DNA from: Protula sp. h YS-2021
Lineage: Eukaryota > Annelida > Polychaeta > Sabellida > Serpulidae
Reading direction: 5' to 3'
Assembly (NCBI GenBank): GCA_949752745.1
Contig: OX457027.1
Location: 77,183,214 to 77,247,213 of the forward strand
Length of the DNA stretch: 64,000 nt
The translations under genes were made by a program, and so were the position numbers. The first letter of the stretch is position 1, and every line of letters begins with the position of its first letter. The notes below the pieces were generated by a model, which was given only the letters and a program-made list of their open reading frames with translations, ran no database searches and was not told where the DNA came from. Shown piece by piece: positions 10,571-20,500 of this stretch.

Positions 10571-10880
10571 AGTTGGTTAAGGTATGCAAAACAAACTGTT
10601 TCGGTAAACCTATCAGATCAGGATAAAAAGACGTAAAGTAAAACCTATTTGTAGTGGCCAACTTCCTGTTTCGGAAAACAAGACGTACGTAAAAACTGTA
10701 TGTTTTGACCACCTTCTAGACCTGGATAAACAAATACGTACACTAAAACTGCTGTAATGACCAACTTCAAAAACCGGTATAAAAAAGACTACAGTAAAAC
10801 CTGTTTTAGCGTACTCCATCTGGAACCGGACAAAAAGACATACAGTAAAACCTTTTTAGTGACCACCTTCTAGACCCATA
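10571..10880 (+). repeat. ~60-bp tandem repeat with AGTAAAACCT boxes
   Basis: Five diverged units carry 'AAAGACRTAMAGTAAAACCT' and 'GACCACCTTCTAGACC'. Similar boxes recur at 13390-13510 and 43300-43420. I cannot assign a family. Confidence 0.55.
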
Positions 10881-11654
10881 TAAAATTTCTTATTCTGAAA
10901 ATAGTACATAGTCGTTCAATTAAAACTTCGTGACAGCCCAGTCGGGGGAAACAGAAAATCGGAAAATTAGTACTAGTGAATTATGGGTTTGGTCGGGGAG
11001 ACATTTGTGACAAAAAATTTAATAGGTGTCGATTGAAAGTGATTTAAGCCTGCATGTTTTGTGTGCACTGGCCGCTCTAGTTTCTTTTTATATTTAGCCC
11101 GTTTAATTTCCAACTGAATTGACACATATATGGGAAACACCCGACAGTAGGAATTAGCTTGTACAAGCGAGACTGCAAAAAAAGAGAAGAAAATCACGAT
11201 TTCGAATAAATTTTCGATATTTTGGCGTTTTGCTTGCCATAAAAATGATAAGTATTTGCCACTAAACTTTAGGGAAGTATCCGTTTCCTGCTGTGGCCCG
11301 CGTAGCTCCAGAACGTCGAAAACACTTGGTGCTCAAAATGAACGAGTCTAATAATGCTGAAAAATCCCGAAACGGCCACTTGAATGGTCTTTGTGCGAGC
11401 GATTTATTGCATTGAGTACTGTTGTTCGATTTAACCTTCTCGGTGGCTATCCAGAGGGGAGGGGGGATTAAGGGTTAAGGGTTGTATTCGATGTCCGGGA
11501 TTTGAATGCAAGAAGAGTAGTTTCTTTCAGACGTAACTTGTTCAATGTAACGGGACATTGTTTGATCAGCTTAAAAACAGGCAATTAAATGGCTGCCTGG
11601 AAAATACCCTTGTCTGTCTCTGCTAGACTTTTGTACATGATTTAACCAGTGTAG
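10881..11654. other. Spacer upstream of locus B, no gene seen
   Basis: Unique-looking AT-rich DNA, about 90% like 41420-42020 by eye. A 51-codon frame (AVARVAPEHRKR...) is open in the second copy but stopped in this one, which argues against coding. Confidence 0.5.
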
Positions 11655-12204
11655 TTATCTCCCGTGAAACGGAGGATATAGTTATGAGCTCGTCCGTCTG
11701 TCCGTTCCTCTGTCCACAAAAAATTTTGTACGGCCGACTTCTAATAGCAGGGTATGTCATAGGAAACTAAAACCTTCCGTGGTGGAAATATATATATTGA
11801 AGATTTTGATGTGCCATTATTGTTATAATCGGCCAAAAATTGACGTCGACGGAAATTGTCAAAAATGGTGAATTTTTTGCTTGAACTTAGGCGTGAGACG
11901 ATGTTTTGTCCGGCCGAATTCTCATAGAAGTGATTGTCATAGGAACCTGAAACCTTGTATGGTGAAAATGTATATGTTCAAAATGTGTAACGTGACATTA
12001 TTGTCAAAATGGGCCAAAAATTATCGTCGTGGGAAATTGTCAAATATGGTGAATGTTTGGCTTGAACTTATGCGTGAGAAGATATTTTGTCCGGCCGACT
12101 TCTCATAGGAGGAATTGTTGTAGGAACCTGAAACCTAGCAGCGTGATTTGACCTCATTTTACTTTTACTGCTTCACGGGGGATCCTGCCTTACTGAGGCT
12201 CTAG
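11655..12204 (+). mobile_element. Pearl-like element with about three core units
   Basis: It begins at a TATCTCCCGTGAAACGGAGG-type palindrome, has CGTCCGTCTGTCCGTTCC, then units with 'GGCCGACTTCTMATAG' and 'TTGTCAAA' boxes, and ends near CTTCACGGGGGATC. The matching place in the next spacer (near 42028) lacks it, which fixes both ends to within a few bases. Confidence 0.65.
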
Positions 12205-12649
12205 TTTAAATTAACACTATTATGTAAAATAGGAATATCTCAAGCAGATGAGAATTCGCATGTTTCGTTATGTGCGAAATAGGGCACTACAGTCAATCTG
12301 TTCTGGAATAAACCAACGTAGATTAAGGATAATTCAGCTTGTATGATTGTCTATCAGTTAGATGTAGAGTGGTGAGATCTGTTCCGGAATAGTCCTATTT
12401 GGCCTTGTTTCGCCTTCAGCAAAAAATCTTTAGATTCTTATCTGCTTAATATATTCCTATTTTCAAGAATATTATCAACTGTATTTTTTTAATTATTATA
12501 TTACTGTCATCACACCGATTTAGTAGGTCATTTGCCTGTACATCTACCTCAGTTGGAGTGAAAACGGAACATCTTATTTGCAACAGAAAACTGTGCATTG
12601 ATATGTGTTGAGTAATGTATGTGCGCACTCTTTGTGCATGCCAGACAGA

Positions 12650-12772
12650 AACGGATATTGGAAGCTGTCTTGGAGGACCAAGCCTGTTTGCTTAATTTGT
12701 TTGATCGCTCACTCTCCAGACTGAAACATCCCAAGATTTGCTTTCAGTGTCCCAGGGTTTTGACCCACCAGG
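12650..12772 (+). other. Candidate exon of unknown identity, 5' of locus B
   Basis: An open frame (KRILEAVLEDQACLLNLFDRS...PRVLTHQ) ends at a strong donor CCAG|GTAAGT. In the next copy (42432-42554) the protein is conserved but the donor is CCAG|ATAAGT. I find no match to known GPATCH1 N-terminal sequence and do not recognise it. Confidence 0.25.
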
Positions 12773-13039
12773 TAAGTTTTTTCAGTCGGATAAATCAGCC
12801 GTTGATACTGTTGAGTTGTATGGCATCGGTTAACAACTGTTTGAGATTTTCAAAACCGGTTAACCTGTTTCAAAATTAAAACCGGTTGTAAACCGCAAAT
12901 TATAGAATCAGTCTTTGGTTTAAGTCTAATTATTTATCTGAGAATCAAAAATACCTTATAAAAAAACAACATGTCAAGCCACCAGACAAAGATTTGTCAG
13001 AGGGTAAGTGTCATTTTTAGGGTTAAATAATGCTGCTTG

Positions 13040-13245
13040 TGTATATATATATGTGTGTGTGTGGACAGGTAACGTTTATATCAAACAGATGAAGTGCCAA
13101 AGCCGCCCTTCTTCGTCCAATAGCAGAAAATGATGGATTTTAAGGAATTGTGATGCTGCTGCTTGTGTCTGTGTGTGTCTGGACAGGTAACGTTTATGTC
13201 AAACAGATAAGTGCCAAAGCCGCCCTTCCCGAGAATAGTTCTGCA
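13040..13245 (+). repeat. Local doublet, ~130 bp period, with GT microsatellite
   Basis: 'GGACAGGTAACGTTTATRTC' and 'AAACAGAT(GA)AAGTGCCAAAG' occur twice, at 13066 and 13180. The doublet is also present in the next copy (42970 and 43088). Confidence 0.7.
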
Positions 13246-13646
13246 CTTTGTCAAAGGTCGAATAATCCCAGTACAGCGGTAGGCTTACGTCTCAGCGACT
13301 GGTACTTTCTCTTGTTCACGTTTTAGATGTCGGTATTTAGATTTAGTTACCGCATTGATAGTTTTGAGATGTTACCTCGAATGCTGGTAAAGTAAAACCT
13401 CTATGGTGAGTACGTTCGTGACTGGGAAAAATGTCCACTCTATAGATGTGCAGTAAAATATTCGAATTTCGTCTCGAATTAAGGAACACCTTCCATTAAC
13501 AGGACATTTTTGACCCCAATTCTTCGAAGTTCTTTGAAGTGTAAAACTCATTCTAATAAATGTCCATGGTACCAGAGTCAAGTTGTGTGTATCTTCCTGT
13601 GTGGCACCGTTGTCAAGGCCTATATATGGTGTTTTTTTGTTGCATG

Positions 13647-13736
13647 GATGGACACCGTCGGCGTTCATGTCGTCGTGGGAGAGAGCGGAAGAGGGCCCGG
13701 CGGCCCAGATGCCCGAGGATTTCATGGATGACGAAG
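13647..13736 (+). pseudogene. GPATCH1: GPATCH1 locus B N-terminal exon remnant
   Basis: It reads GWTPSAFMSSWERAEEGPAA, then QMPEDFMDDE. Human GPATCH1 has GWTPSTFVSS...GPEDFMDEED. The base pair before the exon is TG, where locus C has an AG acceptor, and no GT donor follows DDE. Only 20 bases separate it from the next exon's acceptor, as if an intron lost its 5' part. Confidence 0.6.
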
Positions 13737-13756
13737 GCCTGCTGAGATCTAATTAG

Positions 13757-13905
13757 GACCTTAGTGAACATGGAATGGCACCAAGTAATATTTCCTGGTG
13801 GATAATTTCCGGCAAGACGACCGGAAGCGGAAGATAACGACGGTATCGAGAACGTCTGGTGTCACTCCCGGAGATGCTTCCCCTAGAAGACTTGATTATA
13901 CCAGC
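13757..13905 (+). pseudogene. GPATCH1: GPATCH1 locus B exon DLSEHGMAP, with TAA stop
   Basis: The acceptor is CTAATTAG. It encodes DLSEHGMAPSNIS, matching human DLSEFGIAP. The frame meets TAA at 13835-13837, where locus C has ATA (43661-43663). Beyond it LPLEDLIIPA matches human LLDDLITPA. The donor is unclear. Confidence 0.6.
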
Positions 13906-13944
13906 ACAGTGGTATTTTCAGAGCCAACAGTTGATTAGATATCA

Positions 13945-13985
13945 AGAGAGAGGGAGGGAGAGAGGGAGAGACAGAGAGAGCAAGA

Positions 13986-14055
<70 letters not shown>

Positions 14056-14140
14056 AGAGAGAGAGGGGGGGGAGAGAGAAGGGTCGACGAGAGGAGAGAT
14101 AGGAGAGAGGTAAGGCAGAGGAGTGAGAGTGGCGGGCAAA

Positions 14141-14194
<54 letters not shown>

Positions 14195-14275
14195 AGGAAA
14201 GCGGGGAGAGAACAGGGAGAGGAGGGAATGGAAGAGAGAGGATCGGGGGGGGGGTGAGAGAAACAGACAGAGAGA
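13945..14275 (+). repeat. GA-rich microsatellite tract
   Basis: Two long (GA)n runs (about 13988-14050 and 14146-14190) sit within purine-rich DNA. The locus C tract (43771-44095) differs in length. The open frames across it are only RERE or LSLS. Confidence 0.95.
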
Positions 14276-14473
14276 GACGATGTTGGCAAGCTGGCAGAAA
14301 AATGTCTGCGTGAAGAAAAATTAAACTGGCTTTCATTCAGTTGCTTATCATCTCTTTTCCTTTCGCTGTAAACATAGACCCGATTTCATTTTCCACCTCC
14401 TTTTTGCTTGATATACTGCGTTTCTCATCTTAGTTGCGCATCCTATATGGAGTATGTTTAAAACTTCTCACAG

Positions 14474-14578
14474 TTCTCATGGGAATTCAACTGCTGCGGA
14501 AGCTGGGCTGGAAAAAAGGACAGGGCATCGGGCCGAGGCTGAAGACGAGGTCCCAACATCGGCGGAAAAATGCCGAAG
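14474..14578 (+). CDS. GPATCH1: GPATCH1 locus B G-patch exon
   Basis: The acceptor is TTCTCACAG and the donor GAAG|GTGGGT. It encodes LMGIQLLRKLGWKKGQGIGP, then RLKTR, the defining G-patch with glycines at the expected spacing; human has FELLRKMGWKEGQGVGPRVKRR. G-patches bind and activate DEAH-box RNA helicases. The locus C copy is 44293-44397. Confidence 0.85.
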
Positions 14579-15143
14579 GTGGGTCGTGTTTGAGTATAAC
14601 CCCTTAGCGGGACAGAATCGTTGTTCACTGACAGAAGAGGCAATCGTTCAAACACCACATCTTCGGCTTTAATCATACCACGTCATGGCTTTTAGTGTTA
14701 CAAAGTAAGCTGCACATGACAAAAATATAACATTGCAGAATTATAACCATTCGAATTTTTTTTCGCAGACCATAAAACCGACTTCGCCTCTTGGCTAAAA
14801 AAGTCATCCGAGTAATACAGTTCATCCATTCACTTATTCTTAGTAAATTTGTGAGCACAGGGTGATGTTCTCACGTGCACACCACGATCCATCGGAACCA
14901 ACGGGCCTTCCAAAAGAAAAATACCCCAACAGATCGAAGAATTAAAGCACGAACTTTGCGCTCTGATATCGAGTCTGTAATTCTGTAGCTGTATGGCACC
15001 CCGTCAACACACATTTAAATTTCAGTTTGCTGTAATTGCTTGGGGAATATATACAGTTGTCTGGTTACCATAATATTTTAAAATGATAATGTGGAATAAT
15101 ATAAAACAATTGTGTTCAGTTTATGAACCATTTTGATGTTTAG
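14579..15143. other. Intron, no gene seen
   Basis: Nearly identical to 44398-44963. No repeats or coding signal beyond the flanking exons. Confidence 0.5.
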
Positions 15144-15196
15144 GGAAGAAAGTATATGGCTGTGCATTACCGCAGGCAGATGATAGCGAGTCCGAG
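15144..15196 (+). CDS. GPATCH1: GPATCH1 locus B exon KKVYGCALP
   Basis: The acceptor is GATGTTTAG. It encodes KKVYGCALPQADDSESE; human has VKIYGCALP followed by an acidic run. The donor GAG|GTGCGC is weak, so the 3' limit is less sure. Confidence 0.7.
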
Positions 15197-15430
15197 GTGC
15201 GCGTGTTTACCCCTGAGTCACGTGATACATTCTACTTGAAAATGATTAGAAGAGCAGATGACATTGAATTGTATTGATACAATTTCTTATTGAAAAAAAA
15301 ATTGCTACAGTTTCATTGATGTTTTAGATGATTTAATCAGTTTTTATATCTATGGCCTGTGGCGTTCTCGTGACGTCATGATATGCTGTGTATAAAACAA
15401 ACATGGCATGCGAAATTTAATTGTTAACAG

Positions 15431-15645
15431 GACAAGTAGCTTGGAATTCGCACGTGAAAATGTCACCTTGATGTGAAGATGTGAACCCTGTCAAGTTTCG
15501 GCCCAAGGACGACGTGCACGGCTTAGGCTACAGTGGCATTAACGTACACGCGGCGCTGCGTGGCAGAAGTCACATCAACCTGTTCGAGCCGATGCCCATG
15601 ATCCCGGCGCGAAGCTCTGCGGGCAAGCGCGCCATGACAGGGACC
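15431..15645 (+). CDS. GPATCH1: GPATCH1 locus B exon FRPKDDVHGLGY, frame conflict near its start
   Basis: The acceptor is TTGTTAACAG and the donor GGACC|GTAAGT. The 3' part reads VNPVKFRPKDDVHGLGYSGI and continues HINLFEPM...MTGT, matching human VDFTPKDNVHGLAYKGL. The 5' part reads EFARENVT (EFAPENVT in C), matching human TFAPKDVT, but in another frame. The phase from the previous exon gives an early TAG. The same conflict is present in locus C. Confidence 0.65.
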
Positions 15646-15775
15646 GTAAGTGGTGAGGGGAGGGAGGGAAGGGAGGCCGAGGCCACATTAACCTGTTCGA
15701 GCCGATGCCCATGATACCGGCGCGAAGCTTTGCGGGCAAACGCGGCATGACAGGGACCGTAAGTGCTGAGGGGAC
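15571..15775 (+). repeat. 113-bp tandem duplication of exon end plus 5' splice site
   Basis: The exon end HINLFEPMPMIPARS...MTGT with its donor GTAAGTG is repeated 113 bases downstream (second donor at 15759), so the intron starts with a spare copy. Locus C has the same doublet (45389-45593). Confidence 0.85.
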
Positions 15776-15879
15776 GGCTGTTACGTCTAAAACAATCCAT
15801 GTAAAGAGTTAAGTTATTTTTTGGGAATACAGTTACCTGATTATTTAGAAGCTGTATACTTTAGGGGGGTTGAGAGAAA

Positions 15880-16165
15880 ACTTCTGATTGCCAGCAGTGT
15901 GTATTTTGATGAGCGGCTGGGTCTATTTTGATTGCCAGCTGTCTGTATTTTGATTGCCAATTGTGTGTATTTTGATGAGCAGCAGCGTGTATTTTGATTG
16001 CCAGCTGTGTGTATTTTGATTGCCAGTTGTGTGTTTTGGTGAGCAGCTGCGTGTATTTTGATTGCCAGCTGTGTGTTTTGATGAGCAGCTGTGTATTTTG
16101 ATTGCCAGCTGTGTGTTGTAATTGCCAGCTGTGTATTTTGAGCAGATTGCCAGCTGTGGATTTTG
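15880..16165 (+). repeat. Intronic minisatellite, ~22/44-bp unit
   Basis: Alternating 'GTATTTTGATTGCCAGCTGT' and 'GTATTTTGATGAGCAGCTG' units, about 12 copies. The tract ends about 10 bases before the next exon and so abuts the 3' splice site. Minus-strand frames across it are only KIH/AGNQN repeats. Confidence 0.9.
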
Positions 16166-16173
16166 GTTGACAG

Positions 16174-16303
16174 GCATTCGGCGTGGGCGCCCTGGAAGAT
16201 GACGACGACGACGTCTACGCAACGGAGAGCATGGCCAACTACGACCGCGTACTGGCCGACGCCGCCGACGGCAACTTCGGCTGGACTGCTCCCAAACACC
16301 GTG
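16174..16303 (+). CDS. GPATCH1: GPATCH1 locus B exon AFGVGALEDDDDD
   Basis: The acceptor is GGTTGACAG and the donor CCGTG|GTGAGT. It encodes AFGVGALEDDDDDVYATESM, ending NFGWTAPKHR; human has AFGVGALEEEDDDIYATET...YGWTAP. Phase 0 in, 1 out, in frame with the next exon. Locus C lacks 8 bases near the donor. Confidence 0.88.
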
Positions 16304-17296
16304 GTGAGTAGGTGCGGTAACTGGCGCTAGGGATGTCTTGTAATTAAGAAAATTATATACAAAACCTCCAAAAGACGTACATGATTAATTAGTACTCTGG
16401 TAATTTTGATAAAAAGGCTTGTGCTTTAAAAGACAAAGTTAAATTTGAATTTCCTGGTAAATCTGTGAAACTGTTTAAAAATCTTTAGTACTTCGAGGAA
16501 AATTGCTTAATCAAAAGGATACCTCATTGGCCTGGCTAAAAGGGTTCGATCATCGTCACGTTTGTTTATGTTAGGGTTCGCAATCGGTGACCGAAAAACG
16601 GTCGCCGACCGAAACTATTTCGGTTAGCTGAAAAGGAAAAAAAAATATATTTGCGATTAAAAAGTCTAATGTGCAGCCATCTTGCAGATTATGCTGCTCA
16701 TATTCCCACCCAAACCCTCCGCACAAGACCCTGGGTTTTCTACCCACTTAAATGATTTTTCATAATCTTTCATGTAGGCACTTATTTACGTCCCTCAGTC
16801 CAATAGCTGAATGCACAAAAGTATGACGCCCCTGTTCAGATAATTTTCAAGAAAAAAAAGATCTAATAAAAAACGATACATGGATCCAGATGTTTCCGTC
16901 TTAAATGTAGATGAACTAAAGGAGGTGGGGTAGCCTGATATCAGTAGGATAATTTAATTTTCGGGGCGGAGACGGAAAGCGTCAGGCCCTCGCTCCTTTC
17001 CAACCCTCTTCACTGCACACTGAATCCACAACGTAAGTAGCGGTGACCGCGGGCACCGATCGATAAAAAATCTCCGATAACAAAAAATCGAAATTTTTCT
17101 GGAAATCCTGGTTTATACCTAGCGGCGTTTCAGTGAATGTCGCTAGAGAAGTTTTGTTAGAGCACGTAAAATGTACATAACATTTCTTCACATGTAACGC
17201 ATTTCACTTCATGCACGTTACAGTATGGAAAAATATATTTGACTATTGATGCAGGACTAATTTAAGTACAACATGACCTGTGTGTTTTGCGGGCAG
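16304..17296. other. Intron, no gene seen
   Basis: Almost identical to 46114-47107. A short 'GACCGAAAAACGGTCGCCGACC' inverted motif occurs near 16588. A minus-strand 69-codon frame at 16982-17191 is conserved only because the whole segment is. Confidence 0.5.
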
Positions 17297-17563
17297 GGAT
17301 GTCATCGGCACCGGTGATATATCTTGGCAAAGTCCTCGAAGGCTTCAAACTCTCAAATTCCACGTTAAAACCTAAGCAGACTTTCCCGCCGCCGAGGTTA
17401 CCGCGAGACTTCATACCGCACCGTGATAGGAGGGTTGCCGATTCGCGCGTAATTCCGTGCGGGAACCAGGCTGAGGAACAAGGCGATGGCGAACGAACCA
17501 ATCAGCGACCAGTTGAAAAGAAGATAGACGCCAATGTGCGAAAGGCAATGCTTGGCGAACTAG
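17297..17563 (+). CDS. GPATCH1: GPATCH1 locus B exon YLGKVLEGF / PPPRLPRDF
   Basis: The acceptor is GCGGGCAG and the donor CTAG|GTATTG. It encodes YLGKVLEGFKLSNSTLKPKQ, then TFPPPRLPRDFIPH; human has YVGKILDGF...IYPPPELPRDYRP. It ends DANVRKAMLGEL, matching the human NASKRAELLGE region. Phase 1 on both sides. Confidence 0.88.
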
Positions 17564-17784
17564 GTATTGAAAGTATAACTTTTCGCGTTACTGAAACTTG
17601 TACTCTGCTGCTACTTGATAATTAGGCAGTATAATGACTATTGGAAATAGTCAAAGTGCGCGCTTATCTTGTCGACCTCTTATAAATATACTTGTGTTCA
17701 GTGTTTTATGGCACAACTGAACATAAAATAAAAATGGTTAAAAGAATGCAAAGAATGAAAAACAAACCTATCACATTTTTCCAG

Positions 17785-17986
17785 GATCGGTTTTTGAGCT
17801 CGTTTCTGAAAGGGACAAGCAGCGCATTGAAAGGGTCAAACAAGAACAAGATGGCACAGCCAGCCAAGCCTCAGCCGGAACTAGTCAAGCAACAGCCGGC
17901 ATCAGCCAAGCCTCAGCCGGAACTAGTCAGGCAACAGCTAGCATCAGCCAATCCGCAGCCAGCACCAGCCAAGTAGCCCACTCAAG
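17785..17986 (+). CDS. GPATCH1: GPATCH1 locus B exon SVFELVSERDKQRIE with Ser/Ala/Gln repeats
   Basis: The acceptor is TTTTTCCAG and the donor CTCAAG|GTGACT. It encodes SVFELVSERDKQRIERVKQE, matching human SVLEFLSQKDKERIKEMKQ, followed by low-complexity SQASAGTSQATAGISQ repeats not seen in human. Phase 1 in, 2 out. Confidence 0.85.
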
Positions 17987-18253
17987 GTGACTTCATTCGT
18001 TTCTCGCAGTTGCCAAACTTGTAATGACATTAAGTTTTACTCAGTACCCAGTGAGTACACGTGCTTTCTGGTGGCAATGTTTTTGCAGTTATTCTGCATT
18101 GTTTGCAATCTAATTAAATTTAAATGATTTCCTTATCATACGAGTAACAAAAATGGAAGCGAAATTCAATTTTTTATGTTTTTTTGTTAGTGTTATGAAC
18201 GAATGAAACACTTGTAATAGTAACAGTCGGCAATGTTCCTCTGTTCCTGACAG

Positions 18254-18420
18254 AAACACTGACGACGCGTTGACGTCACGAGTGTCCGTGGAGGAACAGC
18301 GACACGCGAATATGCCGCTCAATCGCACAGGGGCAGGCGGCTTCAAACCTTTCGCTAAGGACGCCGCCAAACAGCAAAGATACGAAGCCTACCTGGAGCT
18401 GAAAAAGAAAGGGGTGAAAT
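18254..18420 (+). CDS. GPATCH1: GPATCH1 locus B exon GGFKPFAKD
   Basis: The acceptor is GTTCCTGACAG and the donor AAAT|GTAAGT. It encodes VEEQRHANMPLNRTGAGGFK, PFAKDAAKQQRYEAYLELKK; human has NFKPFAKDPEKQKRYDEFL. This exon was used as the left limit of the later 5-kb duplication in locus C. Confidence 0.88.
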
Positions 18421-19243
18421 GTAAGTGTTGGCGTAGCAACGTGGATTGTTTTACCATCCGTGTGGGGAACACAGAATTTGTAAATCTCTTACAAGATACG
18501 GCACTTAACTTTTATTCCGCATCTCGTTCAAGGTATAAACCTATCCTTCGTATCCTATATATGAATGAGCAGAAAAATGTAACAAAAAAAAAAAGCAAAC
18601 AAGAACGAAAAAAAAAAAAATAAAAAAATAAAAAAAAAAAAATAAATAAAAAACTGAGTTTTATAGCTGTATGTGTTAGGCAGAAACAGCTGTCATTTTT
18701 TTCTAAATCTGAGAAATTAAAGCGTTTCACTTTTCACTTCAGCAGACCTACTTAATGTGTTCACATCGTTCTCTCACTGTTGACCCATCCCGTATATAAA
18801 AAGAAATCCTTTCCGAGATTTTAGATGCTATATCAGCTTATGTTTTTGAGCCTACTATTTAGTAACAGGAGTTTGAAACAACATTTTTTATTTTAAATGG
18901 ACAAAAAAACTTTACACGCGATCATTGCATAAACGATGTTAAAACAAACACTAAGTGATTTTCAAAAAACTGTGACGTCATCGATTGACTATAACATTAA
19001 GTGAGTACTGTTAAAGACCCTCCTCCCCCACCTTCTTAATGCGTATACACTTTACGGGCTATCTCTTACTTGTATCGCGTATCGCAAGGTATATTTCAGG
19101 CAAGAACCACCACGGTTTAGAAGGGACATCTCGGCAAGGACATAGGTCCAATGTTATATTTTAGTTAAATTTCAGAGATCAACAGTTTAAGTATATTTTT
19201 TTTGCTCTTAATTCTAAACATGGTCTTTTCCCGCATTATATAG
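18421..19243. other. Intron with A-rich tract 18583-18655
   Basis: Nearly identical to 48233-49062 and 53238-54059 except for homopolymer length. No other feature seen. Confidence 0.5.
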
Positions 19244-19413
19244 ACGAACCGGAAGTGGCGGGAATGACGGAGTGGGAGCGGCAGAAGGAGAGGAAGGACT
19301 TCGCTCGGGCGGCGGCGCTCTACCGCCCCCTGTCCTCCGTCATGGCGTCACGCTTCACCACCGCCAAGTACGGCGATGACGTCAAAAATGCCGACGTGGC
19401 CCCTGAAGTAGAG
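19244..19413 (+). CDS. GPATCH1: GPATCH1 locus B exon MTEWERQKE
   Basis: The acceptor is ATTATATAG and the donor GTAGAG|GTACTA. It encodes EPEVAGMTEWERQKERKDFA, RAAALYRPLSSVMASRFTTA; human has SMTEWERGRERDEFARAALLY and STLSSRFTHAK. Phase 1 in, 0 out. Confidence 0.9.
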
Positions 19414-19880
19414 GTACTAAATGGCGGGTATACGTTGTGATGGTGAGGAGGGTGGCTGTTGGGTTCACGGAGGGGGGGGGGGGGGTATCTTAGGGGCGAG
19501 TGCGGAACAAAAGATAAAAAAGTACTAACATTCATCCCAGGGTTGCAGCATTTATAACGCGCCAAACGGCCTTATTGTGGAAATGTAATTAAATTTGAAT
19601 GGCTTTTTCACAAGTGATGTTCATTGGTGTTGCAAAATTACACGTATAGAAAATGTGACTTTTTTTTTTGAAAAATCAGTTGCAAACTGACAAAATGTGA
19701 CTTCGACATAAATAGCTAACACTGGATGGAGGGAGATAACTCTTTTTGAAGACTGAAAGTTATTTTATTTTGGCGTGTGATGAGAAAATTTGCTAAATTG
19801 AACGTGCCGTTGTTCTTCGTTATCCAAGACTGCTTTGCCTTTCTGAGCGGTAAAGGTAATAATTGTGTGTATTCAGACAG

Positions 19881-20142
19881 AAAAGGGACGATCGTAAAAA
19901 GGCGGTGGAGATGAAGATGTTTGGCAAGCTCACCAGGGAGCGCTACGAGTGGCACCTGGATAGAGTCCTCTGCAAGCGCTTCAACGTGGCCAACCCGTAC
20001 CCGGAGTCGTCGCTCGTGGGCGTGCCCGGCTGCACGAGAAGGGGCAGGTCTGACGCGGTGGCCCTGTTTGAGGACGCGGCTGGGAAAGAGGCAGGGGACG
20101 GCGGCGGCTCAGAGCCCTCAGGGGTCGTCAAGGTGGACCGAG
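19881..20142 (+). CDS. GPATCH1: GPATCH1 locus B exon MKMFGKLTR / CKRFNV
   Basis: The acceptor is ATTCAGACAG (second AG; the first would give a stop). It encodes AVEMKMFGKLTRERYEWHLD, RVLCKRFNVANPYPESSLVG, the best conserved block of the family. Near the 3' end it has one base more than locus C, so the last ~25 codons read differently (GVVKVDR versus SSRWTE). In this frame it joins the next exon without a stop. Confidence 0.88.
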
Positions 20143-20324
20143 GTAAGAGATGAAATACGGCGCAGTGAAGGCTGGAGGAAAGGGCGAGAAGTTTGCGGGA
20201 TTCTGATTGTTTTGGGTTGGGTGAAAGGGTTCTTTGATAATCCTTCATGTCTTAAACTAAGCTCCCCCCTCCTCCCACCCACCCACACCATCAAAGTATG
20301 GCTCACAATATTATATAAAAAATA

Positions 20325-20400
20325 GTGGTAGTAATAAAAATAATAATAACAACAACAACAGCATCAACAACAACAACAACAATAATAATAATAAATACAT
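20325..20400 (+). repeat. AAT/AAC microsatellite
   Basis: Trinucleotide runs in the intron, shared with 50147-50215 and 55145-55210, with unit-number differences. Confidence 0.9.
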
Positions 20401-20500
20401 CAACACTTATAAAAATAAAGAGAAACTTAAAAAAGTTCTTTTGAGCTTAATTCCATAATAGAAATGGTGTGTGTGAATACGGCTATATAATTGGTTACAG

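Noticed and set aside
11280..11420. Possible exon AVARVAPEHRKR...NGHLNGLCASD (open at 41601-41852)
   Set aside because: The frame is stopped (GTAG change) in the locus B copy, no splice sites fit, and it matches no GPATCH1 segment.
13935..14336. RERE/LSLS open frames in GA tracts (also 43761-44108)
   Set aside because: Microsatellite translation.
15841..16299. Minus-strand KIHSCSS/AGNQN open frames
   Set aside because: Translation of the intronic minisatellite next to a plus-strand GPATCH1 exon.
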